64,000 nucleotides of DNA from contig CALUPB010000007.1 in assembly GCA_944322585.1 (NCBI GenBank), positions 1 through 64,000 of the forward strand, in the 5' to 3' direction. Numbering within the stretch: position 1 is the stretch's first letter; each line of letters begins with the position of its first letter. The notes beneath the pieces are model-generated. The model searched no databases and was not told the DNA's origin. It worked only from the letters and a program-made list of their open reading frames with translations. The position numbers and the translations under genes are program-made. Origin of the DNA: an uncultured Bacteroidales bacterium. GTDB lineage: Bacteria > Bacteroidota > Bacteroidia > Bacteroidales > UBA932. Shown here one piece after another: positions 41,553-50,048 of this stretch.

Positions 41553-43235
41553 ATGTTCAAAAACCAACCTAAAGGGCTGTTCGCCCTTGCACTTGCCAAT
41601 ACGGGAGAAAGGTTCGGCTACTACACGATGCTGGCCATCTTCCTGCTTTTCATCCAGGCAAAATTCGGGTTCGACGCCGCGGTCGCGACCCAGATCTATT
41701 CAATTTTCCTTGCAGGAGTATATTTCATGCCTCTTTTCGGAGGAATGCTCGCCGACAGAATCGGGTTCGGACGTTGCGTGACACTCGGCATAGCCGTGAT
41801 GTTCCTCGGCTACCTGTGCCTGGCCATTCCGACGGATGCCGACACCGTAGGCAAAATAATGATGTTCGGAGCCCTCGCCCTCATTGCGGTAGGGACAGGA
41901 CTTTTCAAAGGAAACCTCCAGGTAATGGTAGGCAACCTGTACGATGATCCTAAATATTCAAGCAAGAGGGATGCAGCATTCAGCCTTTTCTACATGGCTA
42001 TAAATATAGGTGCGATGTTCGCCCCTTCCATGGCCAAGGCCGTCACGAATTTCTTCCTCGGCAAGAGCGGACTGTTCTATGACGCCAATATTCCTGCCAT
42101 CGCCCACCAGATACTTGACGGGAACATGGCAAATGCAGACAAGCTCAGTACACTCATGGCATCCATGGAAGGAGCACAGGGACTGGATCTCGCCCAGTTC
42201 AGCAGTCTGTATATCGAGAAACTCTCGACTGCATACAACTACGGATTCGGAGTAGCCTGCATCTCCCTGATAATTTCGGTACTCATCTATTTCAGCTGCC
42301 GCAGCTGGTTCAAGCATGCGGATGTCAACGCCAAGCAGCTTGCGAAAGCGTCACAGACAGGTCAGGCAACGGCCAGACCTGCCGAAATCGAACTTACGAA
42401 AGAACAGACCAAGAGCCGCATCACTGCCCTTCTGCTCGTGTTTGCAGTAGTGATTTTCTTCTGGATGGCTTTCCATCAGAACGGAGCTACGATGACGATA
42501 TTCGCGAGGGACTATACATCGCATGACGTATTCGGACTCACGAGAATCGGTTTCAACATCTGGAGCCTTGCCCTGATAGCCGTATCGATATACACGCTTT
42601 TCAACATTTTCCAGTCTGAAAGCACAAAAGGTAAAATCATTTCAGGAATAGTGACTGCCGCCCTTTGGGGAGGAGCATACGCTCTCTATGCCGGAATGCC
42701 TGAGCCTGTCAGGATACAGCCTTCGGATTTCCAGCAGTTCAATCCGTTCTTCGTGGTAGCGCTCACTCCGGTGTCCCTCGCCATATTCGGAGCACTCGCA
42801 AGAAGAGGCAAGGAGCCGTCGGCACCGAGAAAGATAGGTATGGGAATGTTCGTCGCCGCCCTCGGATTCCTTATCCTGACGGCCGCATCGTTCGGACTGA
42901 CATCGCCGAAAGAACTGGATGGAGCAGTAAGCGATACGTTGGTATCCCCTAACTGGCTTATATCCACATATCTTGTGCTTACCTTTGCAGAACTGCTTCT
43001 CTCCCCTATGGGAATATCATTCGTGTCGAAGGTAGCTCCTCCTAAATACAAGGGGGCAATGATGGGATGCTGGTTCGCCGCAACTGCAATAGGCAACTAC
43101 CTCGTATCCATCCCTGGGCTGCTGTGGGACAAGATTCCTCTCTGGGGTGTATGGAGCGTACTTATCGCCCTCTGTCTCATCTCCGCCGTCTTCATCTTCT
43201 CGATAATGAAGAAGCTGGAATCCGCTACCGAATAG
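41553..43235 (+). CDS. POT family proton-coupled peptide transporter
   Basis: 560 residues with about 14 hydrophobic helices. POT/PTR motifs: ANTGERFGYYTM in helix 1 (the E-x-x-E-R region is represented by GERFGYY), FGGMLADRIGFGRCV, and the middle signature FSLFYMAINIGAMFAP. It imports di- and tripeptides across the inner membrane with protons. A longer loop (GANMADADKL-like, about 185-210) lies between helices 5 and 6, and a KASQTGQATARPAE linker precedes the second half. A strong bidirectional terminator lies ~80 bases downstream. Confidence 0.92.
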   Translation: MFKNQPKGLFALALANTGERFGYYTMLAIFLLFIQAKFGFDAAVATQIYSIFLAGVYFMPLFGGMLADRIGFGRCVTLGIAVMFLGYLCLAIPTDADTVGKIMMFGALALIAVGTGLFKGNLQVMVGNLYDDPKYSSKRDAAFSLFYMAINIGAMFAPSMAKAVTNFFLGKSGLFYDANIPAIAHQILDGNMANADKLSTLMASMEGAQGLDLAQFSSLYIEKLSTAYNYGFGVACISLIISVLIYFSCRSWFKHADVNAKQLAKASQTGQATARPAEIELTKEQTKSRITALLLVFAVVIFFWMAFHQNGATMTIFARDYTSHDVFGLTRIGFNIWSLALIAVSIYTLFNIFQSESTKGKIISGIVTAALWGGAYALYAGMPEPVRIQPSDFQQFNPFFVVALTPVSLAIFGALARRGKEPSAPRKIGMGMFVAALGFLILTAASFGLTSPKELDGAVSDTLVSPNWLISTYLVLTFAELLLSPMGISFVSKVAPPKYKGAMMGCWFAATAIGNYLVSIPGLLWDKIPLWGVWSVLIALCLISAVFIFSIMKKLESATE

Positions 43236-43315
43236 CGATGGCGACCATCAAATTCCATCACGGATGGCTTGAATTGTATAATCATTTATCAATCAACTGA
43301 TTATATAAACAAATA

Positions 43316-43353
43316 TATCCCCGGTACACCTGAAATTGTGGGTACCGGGGATA
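43316..43353. terminator. Bidirectional terminator between POT gene and leuB
   Basis: A perfect 12-bp stem, TATCCCCGGTAC (43316-43327) with GTACCGGGGATA (43342-43353), is followed by AGTTTTATT on the plus strand. It ends both converging transcripts. Confidence 0.88.
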
Positions 43354-43391
43354 GTTTTATTATCGTATTCAACTGACTTATAACAATTTAA

Positions 43392-44513
43392 TCAGCAACA
43401 GGAATCCTTGATGCATTTCGCGATAAAGGAGCCGACGGCAGAGGTTCCACAGTGGCCGGCAGCCTTGCATAAATCATCGGCACCGCTTCCGGACACAGAC
43501 CGGCCTGCCTGTATATCAGGTGTACATATGCCCTTTTCGATGGAAAGTGCGCATGCCGCCTTCACGGCAGCCGCCTCATCCGGCATGCCGAAAGCATCTT
43601 CAAGCATCATTGCCGCAGAAAGTATCGTAGCGACAGGATTCGCGATATCCTTCCCTGCAGCCTGAGGGAACGAGCCGTGAATCGGTTCGAAGAGAGCCTT
43701 GCCCGAACCGAAGGATGCCGATGGCAGAAGCCCTATGGAACCGTTGATGACTCCAGAGACATCGCTGAGAATGTCGCCGAACATGTTCTCCGTAAGTATG
43801 ACATCGAAAGTCTTCGGGCCGGATACCATCTTCATGGCCGCGTTGTCCACGAACATGCAGTCGAGAGCCACATCAGGATATTCATTCTTCTGCATCGAAG
43901 TCACCGTCTCCCGCCACAGACGCGATGTGGCCAGAACGTTGGCCTTGTCCACAAGCGTCACATGTCCGCGTCTCCTGCGGGCATAGCCGAATGCCACTTC
44001 GGCCACGCGGCGGATTTCCCCGACAGAATAGACACAGGAATCGAACGCCTTGTCTCCTGCTTCGCTACGGCCTCTCGGCTCCCCGAAATAGATACCGCCC
44101 GTAAGTTCCCTGACCACCACAAAATCGCTGCCCGCAACAATTTCATCTTTCAAAGGAGATGCAGACACAAGACTTTCATACGGTCTGACAGGGCGGATGT
44201 TGGCAAAGAGACCGAGAGCCTTGCGCATCTTCAGCAGCCCCTGTTCCGGCCTGACCCTGGCCGTTGGATCATTGTCGTATTTCGGATCGCCTATCGCACC
44301 GAAAAGGACGGCATCGGACTCCATGCATACTTTATGCGTCGAGTCGGGATACGGTTCGCCATGGCGGTCGATCGCCACTGCCCCGATATCGGCATACCTG
44401 TACACGAATTCATGCGAGAACCTTTCGGCAACGGCATCGAGGGCCTTTACAGCCTGTGCTGTTATCTCCGGACCGATGCCGTCTCCGGGGAGCACTGCTA
44501 TTGTCTTCTTCAT
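43392..44513 (-). CDS. leuB: 3-isopropylmalate dehydrogenase
   Basis: 373 residues. AVLPGDGIGPEI at the start, RELTGGIYFGEPRGR for the catalytic Tyr region, VDKANVL with the catalytic Lys, and NMFGDILSDVSG for metal binding. It oxidises 3-isopropylmalate to 2-oxoisocaproate with NAD, the third leucine-specific step. It is the last gene of leuACDB and is separated from leuD by ~158 bases that contain the hairpin repeat. The C-terminus is cysteine-rich (KDSCC). Confidence 0.96.
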   Translation of the reverse strand: MKKTIAVLPGDGIGPEITAQAVKALDAVAERFSHEFVYRYADIGAVAIDRHGEPYPDSTHKVCMESDAVLFGAIGDPKYDNDPTARVRPEQGLLKMRKALGLFANIRPVRPYESLVSASPLKDEIVAGSDFVVVRELTGGIYFGEPRGRSEAGDKAFDSCVYSVGEIRRVAEVAFGYARRRRGHVTLVDKANVLATSRLWRETVTSMQKNEYPDVALDCMFVDNAAMKMVSGPKTFDVILTENMFGDILSDVSGVINGSIGLLPSASFGSGKALFEPIHGSFPQAAGKDIANPVATILSAAMMLEDAFGMPDEAAAVKAACALSIEKGICTPDIQAGRSVSGSGADDLCKAAGHCGTSAVGSFIAKCIKDSCC

Positions 44514-44546
44514 AGATGTTCAACTCAAGTTCATAATCAGCTCCTA

Positions 44547-44600
44547 TATTCGTGGGTTTGTGCGGTCTGCAGGACTTTTCCTCCGCACAATCACTGTCAG
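44547..44600. repeat. Intergenic hairpin repeat, copy 2
   Basis: Aligns with 16751-16802 over ~50 bases (TATTCGTG, GTGCGG, CTGC, ACTTTT, CCGCACAATCAC). The stem here is 8 bp (TTGTGCGG at 44558-44565 with CCGCACAA at 44583-44590). It lies ~40 bases before the leuB ATG, inside the leu operon, so it does not seem to block read-through. Confidence 0.65.
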
Positions 44601-44671
44601 CGCCATCTCCCCCGGCCGTCGGTCTGACGGTCTCCGGCATAAGTCTTCCGCTTCGCGAAAGTCAAGTATTA

Positions 44672-45262
44672 TCAGGCATCCCGTTCTGCCTCATACCGGA
44701 GGATACTGTCCTTATGGGCAAGGAGATAGTCGATGTCGGAATATCCTTTCATCAGACACTCCTTCTTATAGCCGTTGACCGGGAAGCGTTCCGTACCCAC
44801 GCCCTTCGCCGATATGCTCTGGGACGGCAGGTCTATATCGACCGCAAGCTCCGGATCCGACCTTATGGCGGAAATCAGTGCAGCCAGAAAACCATGGCTC
44901 ACCTGTACGGGAAGCAGGGCATTGTTCAGGGCGTTGTTACGGAAGATGTCTGCAAACGACGAGGAAACGACTGCCATGAAACCGGCATCTGCTATCGCCC
45001 ATGCAGCATGCTCCCTGCTGGATCCGCAGCCGAAATTATCCCCGGCCACCAGTATGCATTTCCTCTCCTTCATCTGGCTGTCGATAATGTTGTCTTCTAT
45101 CATCCGGCCGTCCGCATCGTACCTCCAGTCATAGAACAGCTTCTCTCCGAAGCCTTCCCGTGAAGTCGTCTTGAGGAAACGTGCCGGGATAATCTGGTCG
45201 GTGTCGATGTTCTCTGTCGGAACAAGGACCGCCCGGGAATGTATTTCCGTTATTTTTCGCAT
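44672..45262 (-). CDS. leuD: 3-isopropylmalate dehydratase small subunit
   Basis: 196 residues. The swivel-domain signature is visible: VLVPTENIDTDQIIPARFL, then LVAGDNFGCGSSREHAAWAI. With LeuC it isomerises 2-isopropylmalate to 3-isopropylmalate. The gap to leuC is ~113 bases. Confidence 0.96.
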   Translation of the reverse strand: MRKITEIHSRAVLVPTENIDTDQIIPARFLKTTSREGFGEKLFYDWRYDADGRMIEDNIIDSQMKERKCILVAGDNFGCGSSREHAAWAIADAGFMAVVSSSFADIFRNNALNNALLPVQVSHGFLAALISAIRSDPELAVDIDLPSQSISAKGVGTERFPVNGYKKECLMKGYSDIDYLLAHKDSILRYEAERDA

Positions 45263-45375
45263 ATCCGTATTGTCCGTTAAACGATAAATGTCTGTCCATC
45301 ATAAATCCTGTTCTTCATTTGCCCCGTTCATGATCGGATACTCCGGGAATCCGGATTGCCGGAACAGTATCCTGA

Positions 45376-46785
45376 TCAGGCAATAGAGGGTGCGCCCTCA
45401 AATGACAGGGGTACGGAAATACGCCCCGTGACGGCAGCCTCTGCCGCGACTAACGGTCCGGCAAGGATTGTCCTCGCCCCATATCCCTGACGGCCCTCGA
45501 AATTGCGGTTCGATGTGGAAACTGCATATTTCCCTTCCGGAATCTTGTCCGCATTCATTGCAAGACATGCCGAACAGCCCGGTTGCCTTAGTTCGAAGCC
45601 TGCCTCCTTCAGGATTTTCCCTATACCTTCCTCTTCAATCATCCGTTCGACCTCCTTCGACCCGGGCACAAGCCACACGGTCACGCCATCTGCCTTATGA
45701 CGCCCTTTCACCGCACCCGCGAATGCCCTGAAATCCTCTATCCTGCCATTGGTACAGCTGCCAAGAAAGACATAATCGATCCGGAAACCCTCCAACTGCT
45801 GGCCTTTATGAAATCCCATATAAGCCAACGCCTTGTCAAACCCAGGCCCGTCGCATCCGACCGCCTTGTCCGGTACGGCACTCCCCACCGGCACTCCCAT
45901 TCCCGGATTGGTGCCGTATGTTATCATAGGACGGATGTCTGCGGCATCGAACCGGTATTCCATGTCGAAGACAGCATCTTCATCCGTATACAGAGACTTC
46001 CACTCAGCTACACGACGGTCGAATTCCTCCCCTGACGGAGCGAACCGTCTTCCCTTTATATACGCGAATGTCGTATCATCAGGTGCGACAATCCCTCCCT
46101 TGGCCCCCATCTCTATACTCATGTTGCATACCGTCATCCTTCCGTCCATACTCATGTTACGGAACACTTCCCCGGAATATTCCACGAAACATCCCGTGCA
46201 TCCGCCCGTACCCAGACGGGAAATAATGTACAGTATCACGTCCTTAGGCGTAACTCCGCGGGCCAGTTTTCCGTCTACGGTTATCCGCGCCTGCCGGGGC
46301 CTGGACTGCATCAGGCACTGTGTGGCGAAAACCATCTCCACCTCGCTGGTGCCTATTCCGAACGCGATATTCCCGAAAGCGCCGTGCGTCGCCGTATGGC
46401 TGTCTCCGCACACCACGGTCTGACCGCACAGGACTATCCCCTGCTCCGGCCCGATGACATGCACTATGCCGTTGCCCGGGTCCCCGAGAGGAAAATGCCT
46501 TATCCCGTTGTCCGAAGTGTTGCGGGCAAGAGCGGCGACAGCCTCGGCCGATGCAGGATCCCCGATAGGAAGCTCCTGATGGAGAGTAGGGGTATTATGG
46601 TCGCACGTCGCGAATGTCCTTTCCGGGCGGAAGACCTTCATGCCTTTGGACTTCAGGGCATTGAAAGCCTGCGGAGACGTCACCTCATGGATAAGGTGAC
46701 GGTCGATATACAGCACATCGGGGCCGTCCGGGATTTCCATGACCCTGTGAGCTTCCCATATCTTGTCGAATAATGTCTTGCCCAT
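45376..46785 (-). CDS. leuC: 3-isopropylmalate dehydratase large subunit
   Basis: 469 residues from [11 protein letters not shown]. The frame upstream overlaps the leuA 3' region and is rejected. Aconitase-type features: [26 protein letters not shown] near the first cluster Cys, [13 protein letters not shown], and [11 protein letters not shown] for the remaining [4Fe-4S] ligands. It holds the cluster that works with LeuD. The start is 22 bases after the leuA stop. Confidence 0.96.
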   Translation of the reverse strand: MGKTLFDKIWEAHRVMEIPDGPDVLYIDRHLIHEVTSPQAFNALKSKGMKVFRPERTFATCDHNTPTLHQELPIGDPASAEAVAALARNTSDNGIRHFPLGDPGNGIVHVIGPEQGIVLCGQTVVCGDSHTATHGAFGNIAFGIGTSEVEMVFATQCLMQSRPRQARITVDGKLARGVTPKDVILYIISRLGTGGCTGCFVEYSGEVFRNMSMDGRMTVCNMSIEMGAKGGIVAPDDTTFAYIKGRRFAPSGEEFDRRVAEWKSLYTDEDAVFDMEYRFDAADIRPMITYGTNPGMGVPVGSAVPDKAVGCDGPGFDKALAYMGFHKGQQLEGFRIDYVFLGSCTNGRIEDFRAFAGAVKGRHKADGVTVWLVPGSKEVERMIEEEGIGKILKEAGFELRQPGCSACLAMNADKIPEGKYAVSTSNRNFEGRQGYGARTILAGPLVAAEAAVTGRISVPLSFEGAPSIA

Positions 46786-46807
46786 AACATTAAATGATTG
46801 ACACCGG

Positions 46808-48304
46808 TCAGATGATTTTGGATATGGCATTGACATAGGCTTCAACCGAGGCCGTGACAATGTCCGTATTGGCGGAAAAGCCGTAATATATATTTCCCTT
46901 GTTCTCTATCTGTATATGTACCTTCCCTACATCGTCCGTACCTCGCGTGATGGCCTGGACGAAGAATTCTTCAAGGGCAATCTTCCTGTGGACCAGACTC
47001 CTGACCGCCTGGAACGCAGCATCGACAGGCCCGTTGCCGCTGGATGTGGCCGTGCATTCCTCCCCGTCGATGACCAGCTTGACCGTTGCCATAGGAATGG
47101 AATTCTTGCCGCAGACAACCTGCAGATACTTCAGGCGCATTTTCTGCGCTATCTTGTCCTGCGTCACTCCGGCCAGCATGAACAGGTCGGAATCGTTGAT
47201 TTCCTTCTTCACGTCCGCCAGCTGCAGGAACTTCTGGTAACATGCGTCCAGCTCCTCCTTGCCCATCTCGATGCCGAGCCTCTGGAAATGATGCTTCAGA
47301 GCAGCCCTTCCGCTGCGTGCAGTAAGCTCTATCGTCGAATCATTGACGCCTACATCCATCGGGTCGATGATTTCATAACTCTCCCTGTTCTTCAGCACGC
47401 CGTCCTGATGGATGCCGGACGAATGGGCGAATGCATTGCGTCCTACTATGGCCTTGTTCGGCTGGACAGGCATACGCATAAGGGTCGATACGGAATGGGA
47501 AGCCTTGTTGAACATCTTCGTCACTATGTCGGTGTACACCGGTATGTCCTTACGGCATTTTACCGCCATCACCACTTCCTCCATGGCAGTATTGCCTGCC
47601 CTTTCACCCACACCGTTTATCGTCACCTCGACCTGACGGGCACCGTTGAGCACTCCCGACAGCGTATTGGCCGTGGCCATACCGAGGTCATTGTGGCAGT
47701 GGGTTGAGATTATGGCCTTGTCGATATTCGGTACATTCTCCACAAGATAACGTATCTTGGCCCCGTATTCGCCCGGAAGACAGTAACCGGTAGTATCAGG
47801 AATGTTCACCACCGTAGCCCCTGCCCTGATGACAGCCTCGATCACCCTGGCAAGATATTCATTCTCGGTCCTTCCGGCATCCTCCGCATAAAACTCCACA
47901 TCCTCCACATATTTCTTCGCATATTTCACGGCCGCAACGGCACGCTCGAGGATATCCTCCCGGTTTGAATTGAACTTATATTTAATATGGTAGTCGGATG
48001 TGCCTATCCCGGTGTGGATTCTCGGACGGCGGGCAAAATGCAGGGCATCTGCCGCCACGTCTATATCCTTCTCCACGGCGCGGGTAAGGGCGCAGATAGT
48101 GGATTCGGTGACAATCTTGGAAATCTCGACGATGGACTTGAAATCACCGGGGCTGGAAACGGGGAAGCCGCACTCGATTATGTCCACCTTCATGCTCTCA
48201 AGCATCTTGGCCAGCTCTATCTTCTCGATGGTGTTGAGCTGGCACCCCGGGACCTGTTCCCCGTCCCTCAGGGTCGTGTCGAATACATACAGTTTATCGT
48301 TCAT
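46808..48304 (-). CDS. leuA: 2-isopropylmalate synthase
   Basis: 498 residues from [17 protein letters not shown], the standard start. The codons before it encode the attenuator hairpin. TIM-barrel motifs: [26 protein letters not shown] and [11 protein letters not shown]. The C-terminal LeuA dimer domain (about 370-498, AFQAVRSL to [13 protein letters not shown]) gives leucine feedback in this family. It condenses 2-oxoisovalerate with acetyl-CoA, the committed step of leucine synthesis. It is first in leuACDB and sits behind a leucine-rich leader peptide and terminator. Confidence 0.96.
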   Translation of the reverse strand: MNDKLYVFDTTLRDGEQVPGCQLNTIEKIELAKMLESMKVDIIECGFPVSSPGDFKSIVEISKIVTESTICALTRAVEKDIDVAADALHFARRPRIHTGIGTSDYHIKYKFNSNREDILERAVAAVKYAKKYVEDVEFYAEDAGRTENEYLARVIEAVIRAGATVVNIPDTTGYCLPGEYGAKIRYLVENVPNIDKAIISTHCHNDLGMATANTLSGVLNGARQVEVTINGVGERAGNTAMEEVVMAVKCRKDIPVYTDIVTKMFNKASHSVSTLMRMPVQPNKAIVGRNAFAHSSGIHQDGVLKNRESYEIIDPMDVGVNDSTIELTARSGRAALKHHFQRLGIEMGKEELDACYQKFLQLADVKKEINDSDLFMLAGVTQDKIAQKMRLKYLQVVCGKNSIPMATVKLVIDGEECTATSSGNGPVDAAFQAVRSLVHRKIALEEFFVQAITRGTDDVGKVHIQIENKGNIYYGFSANTDIVTASVEAYVNAISKII

Positions 48305-48321
48305 CTTATATACAAAAAATG

Positions 48322-48345
48322 CCCTCCGGAGACGACTCCGGAGGG
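48322..48345 (-). terminator. Attenuator terminator of the leu operon
   Basis: On the minus strand CCCTCCGGAG, loop, CTCCGGAGGG forms a 10-bp stem with a four-base loop, followed by CATTTTTTG (T-run at 48314-48319). It ends only ten bases before the leuA ATG, so it must be avoided for the operon to be expressed. Confidence 0.88.
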
Positions 48346-48389
48346 TTGTGTTAATCTTTCTCAAGCATCATTCATGCCATACACAGACA

Positions 48390-48399
48390 CTCTGGAGTC
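48390..48399 (-). promoter_or_regulatory. Antiterminator segment of the leu leader
   Basis: The minus strand GACTCCAGAG can pair with CTCCGGAGTC in the 5' arm of the terminator (nine of ten pairs). It lies directly after the leader peptide stop, where a ribosome finishing the peptide would cover it. Confidence 0.7.
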
Positions 48400-48401
48400 C
48401 T

Positions 48402-48452
48402 TCATAAAAGATTCCATAGCAACAGTGATAGCAATGAAAGCCGTATGCGCAT
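48402..48452 (-). CDS. leuL: leu operon leader peptide
   Basis: A 16-codon ORF encodes MRIRLSLLSLLLWNLL: eight of sixteen residues are leucine, using CTT, TTG, CTA, CTG and TTA. It lies between the operon promoter (48513-48520) and the antiterminator/terminator pair, the classic order for ribosome-mediated attenuation. Scarce Leu-tRNA should stall the ribosome on these codons, free the antiterminator at 48390-48399 and permit leuACDB transcription. With enough leucine the ribosome reaches the stop codon and the terminator forms. The mechanism is inferred from architecture and known leu attenuators of other bacteria. The symbol is by analogy. Confidence 0.8.
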   Translation of the reverse strand: MRIRLSLLSLLLWNLL

Positions 48453-48512
48453 TTTCTTTATATCATTAATCGTCGGGCCGCTTCCCCGCATCCTTTCCCG
48501 AAAGCCCGATGA

Positions 48513-48520
48513 CAAATATA
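48513..48520 (-). promoter_or_regulatory. leu operon -7 box
   Basis: The minus strand TATATTTG matches TAnnTTTG. It gives a leader of about 200 bases that contains the leader peptide and attenuator. Confidence 0.65.
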
Positions 48521-48584
48521 AGAATTAAAATCGGTAATCAAAACACTATATGCAAAAAACGCACTTCCATACCCCACCGGTCAG

Positions 48585-49193
48585 TCACAGCAGCCGGTAA
48601 GTCCTGAGTTCTTTTTCGAGTGCACGGCTGACAGGGAACCGCGAACGTGAAGCCGCAGTGCACTGAAGGCCGAAACAGTCTGTACACAACTGCTCCAGAA
48701 GGGCATGGAAAGCCGGACCGTGATCATGATGCCTCAGATGACACAACTCGTGCAGAATGACATAATCCCGAAGATGTTCCGGCACCTGCATGAGACGAAG
48801 GTTCAGATTGATATTCCCTTTAGAGGAACAGCTCCCCCAGTTGGACCGGTTGTTCTTTACCGCAAGCCTGCCGTATGAAAATCCATACCGTGCCGCAAGC
48901 ACGGCCAGACGTCCGGGCAGATATTTCTTCGCTTCACGCCTTAATGCCTCCACCTCTTCAGGAGAGAGAATGACCGCCCCTCCGGAAGCGGACTTCTGCC
49001 GTTCCATGACTTCCATCACCCATTCTTTCTTCGAGCGGAGAAAGCGGATGGCTTCGGCGTATGGCACGAAATACGGCAGTGTGACCGTGACTCCCCTGAC
49101 CGGATGTACCCTGATGGATACACGCCGGCTCCGGATGTTCTTACGCAGCACCACATTCCCCATTTCCGCATCTGTATATATTCTGTCTTTCAT
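48585..49193 (-). CDS. YgjP/SprT-like metalloprotease (DUF45)
   Basis: 202 residues from MKDRIYTDAEMG. The longer frame has an implausible N-terminus. The HExxH zinc motif is HELCHLRHHDHGPAFH near 147-162, with an NNRSNWGSCSSKGNINLNLRL strand before it, as in YgjP-like hydrolases of the DUF45 family. Members are soluble zinc peptidases of unclear substrate, often annotated as M48-family. It stands alone between the leu leader and the rpsO promoter. Confidence 0.85.
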   Translation of the reverse strand: MKDRIYTDAEMGNVVLRKNIRSRRVSIRVHPVRGVTVTLPYFVPYAEAIRFLRSKKEWVMEVMERQKSASGGAVILSPEEVEALRREAKKYLPGRLAVLAARYGFSYGRLAVKNNRSNWGSCSSKGNINLNLRLMQVPEHLRDYVILHELCHLRHHDHGPAFHALLEQLCTDCFGLQCTAASRSRFPVSRALEKELRTYRLL

Positions 49194-49419
49194 CGGATCG
49201 TGATTTCCTATTCCCTGAAAAACCGCCGTGACATGCATGTACTCCGGGACTGTCGGATTTTCGGTCGACAGGAAGCCGGACAGCCGTTTCAACGGTTTCA
49301 GGAATTCTGTGACAAAATTAGAAATGTTCCTGAAAATCCGTTTGAGTTTTTCCGGAATACCGCCATTTCTTCTTCAGATTTTTCTTCTCATATTCTCTTG
49401 CAGATTCGGAAAATATGTC

Positions 49420-49427
49420 TAAATTTG
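49420..49427 (+). promoter_or_regulatory. rpsO -7 box
   Basis: TAAATTTG matches TAnnTTTG, ~80 bases before the rpsO ATG. Confidence 0.55.
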
Positions 49428-49507
49428 CAGCCGTTTTTGACCTATTCCGTACCGGAATTGTCTGAAACTACTGTATTTTAATTATTAACTTCTAAAATCT
49501 TTGTAGG

Positions 49508-49783
49508 ATGGCTGAATATTTACAGTCCGAAAAGAAGCAGGAGATTTTCGCGAAATACGGAAAGTCTAATACTGACACCGGTTCTCCAGAGAGCCAGATT
49601 GCATTATTTTCCTACCGTATCGCTCACCTTACAGAGCACATGAAGCTGCACAAGAAAGATTTCTCTACCCGTCTTTCTCTTCTGAAGCTCGTAGGTAAAA
49701 GACGTCGTCTTCTTGATTACCTCAAGAGAACCGACATCGAGAGATACAGGACAATCATCAAGGAGCTCGGTCTCCGCAGATAA
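49508..49783 (+). CDS. rpsO: 30S ribosomal protein S15
   Basis: 91 residues. [28 protein letters not shown], then [19 protein letters not shown], is the family core. It binds 16S rRNA in the central domain. pnp follows, as in many bacteria, after a terminator. Confidence 0.97.
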   Translation: MAEYLQSEKKQEIFAKYGKSNTDTGSPESQIALFSYRIAHLTEHMKLHKKDFSTRLSLLKLVGKRRRLLDYLKRTDIERYRTIIKELGLRR

Positions 49784-49804
49784 GGATAAATATTGCCTAT
49801 CAAG

Positions 49805-49834
49805 AATGGGGCGCTCCCTGATGAGCTCCCCATT
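49805..49834 (+). terminator. rpsO terminator
   Basis: Stem AATGGGG-C-GCTC (49805-49816) with GAGC-T-CCCCATT (49823-49834) is followed by TTTTATT, 22 bases after the rpsO stop. Confidence 0.82.
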
Positions 49835-50048
49835 TTTATTGAAATTCAACCCTTTAGAAGTCGCACGAAATTTTATTTGCCTTTATTTCACGGGCTTCTC
49901 TTACAAGGACGATCTTCCGGAGCCGCTAACAAACCATCAACCTGCGGCGGCTTTCGAGACTCACGATATTCGGACGAACAGATACAATGTACGCAGCAGA
50001 AATTATTAATCAACTCCCATAGGGGGAGGCAGGTTGAAAAGAGTTTAA

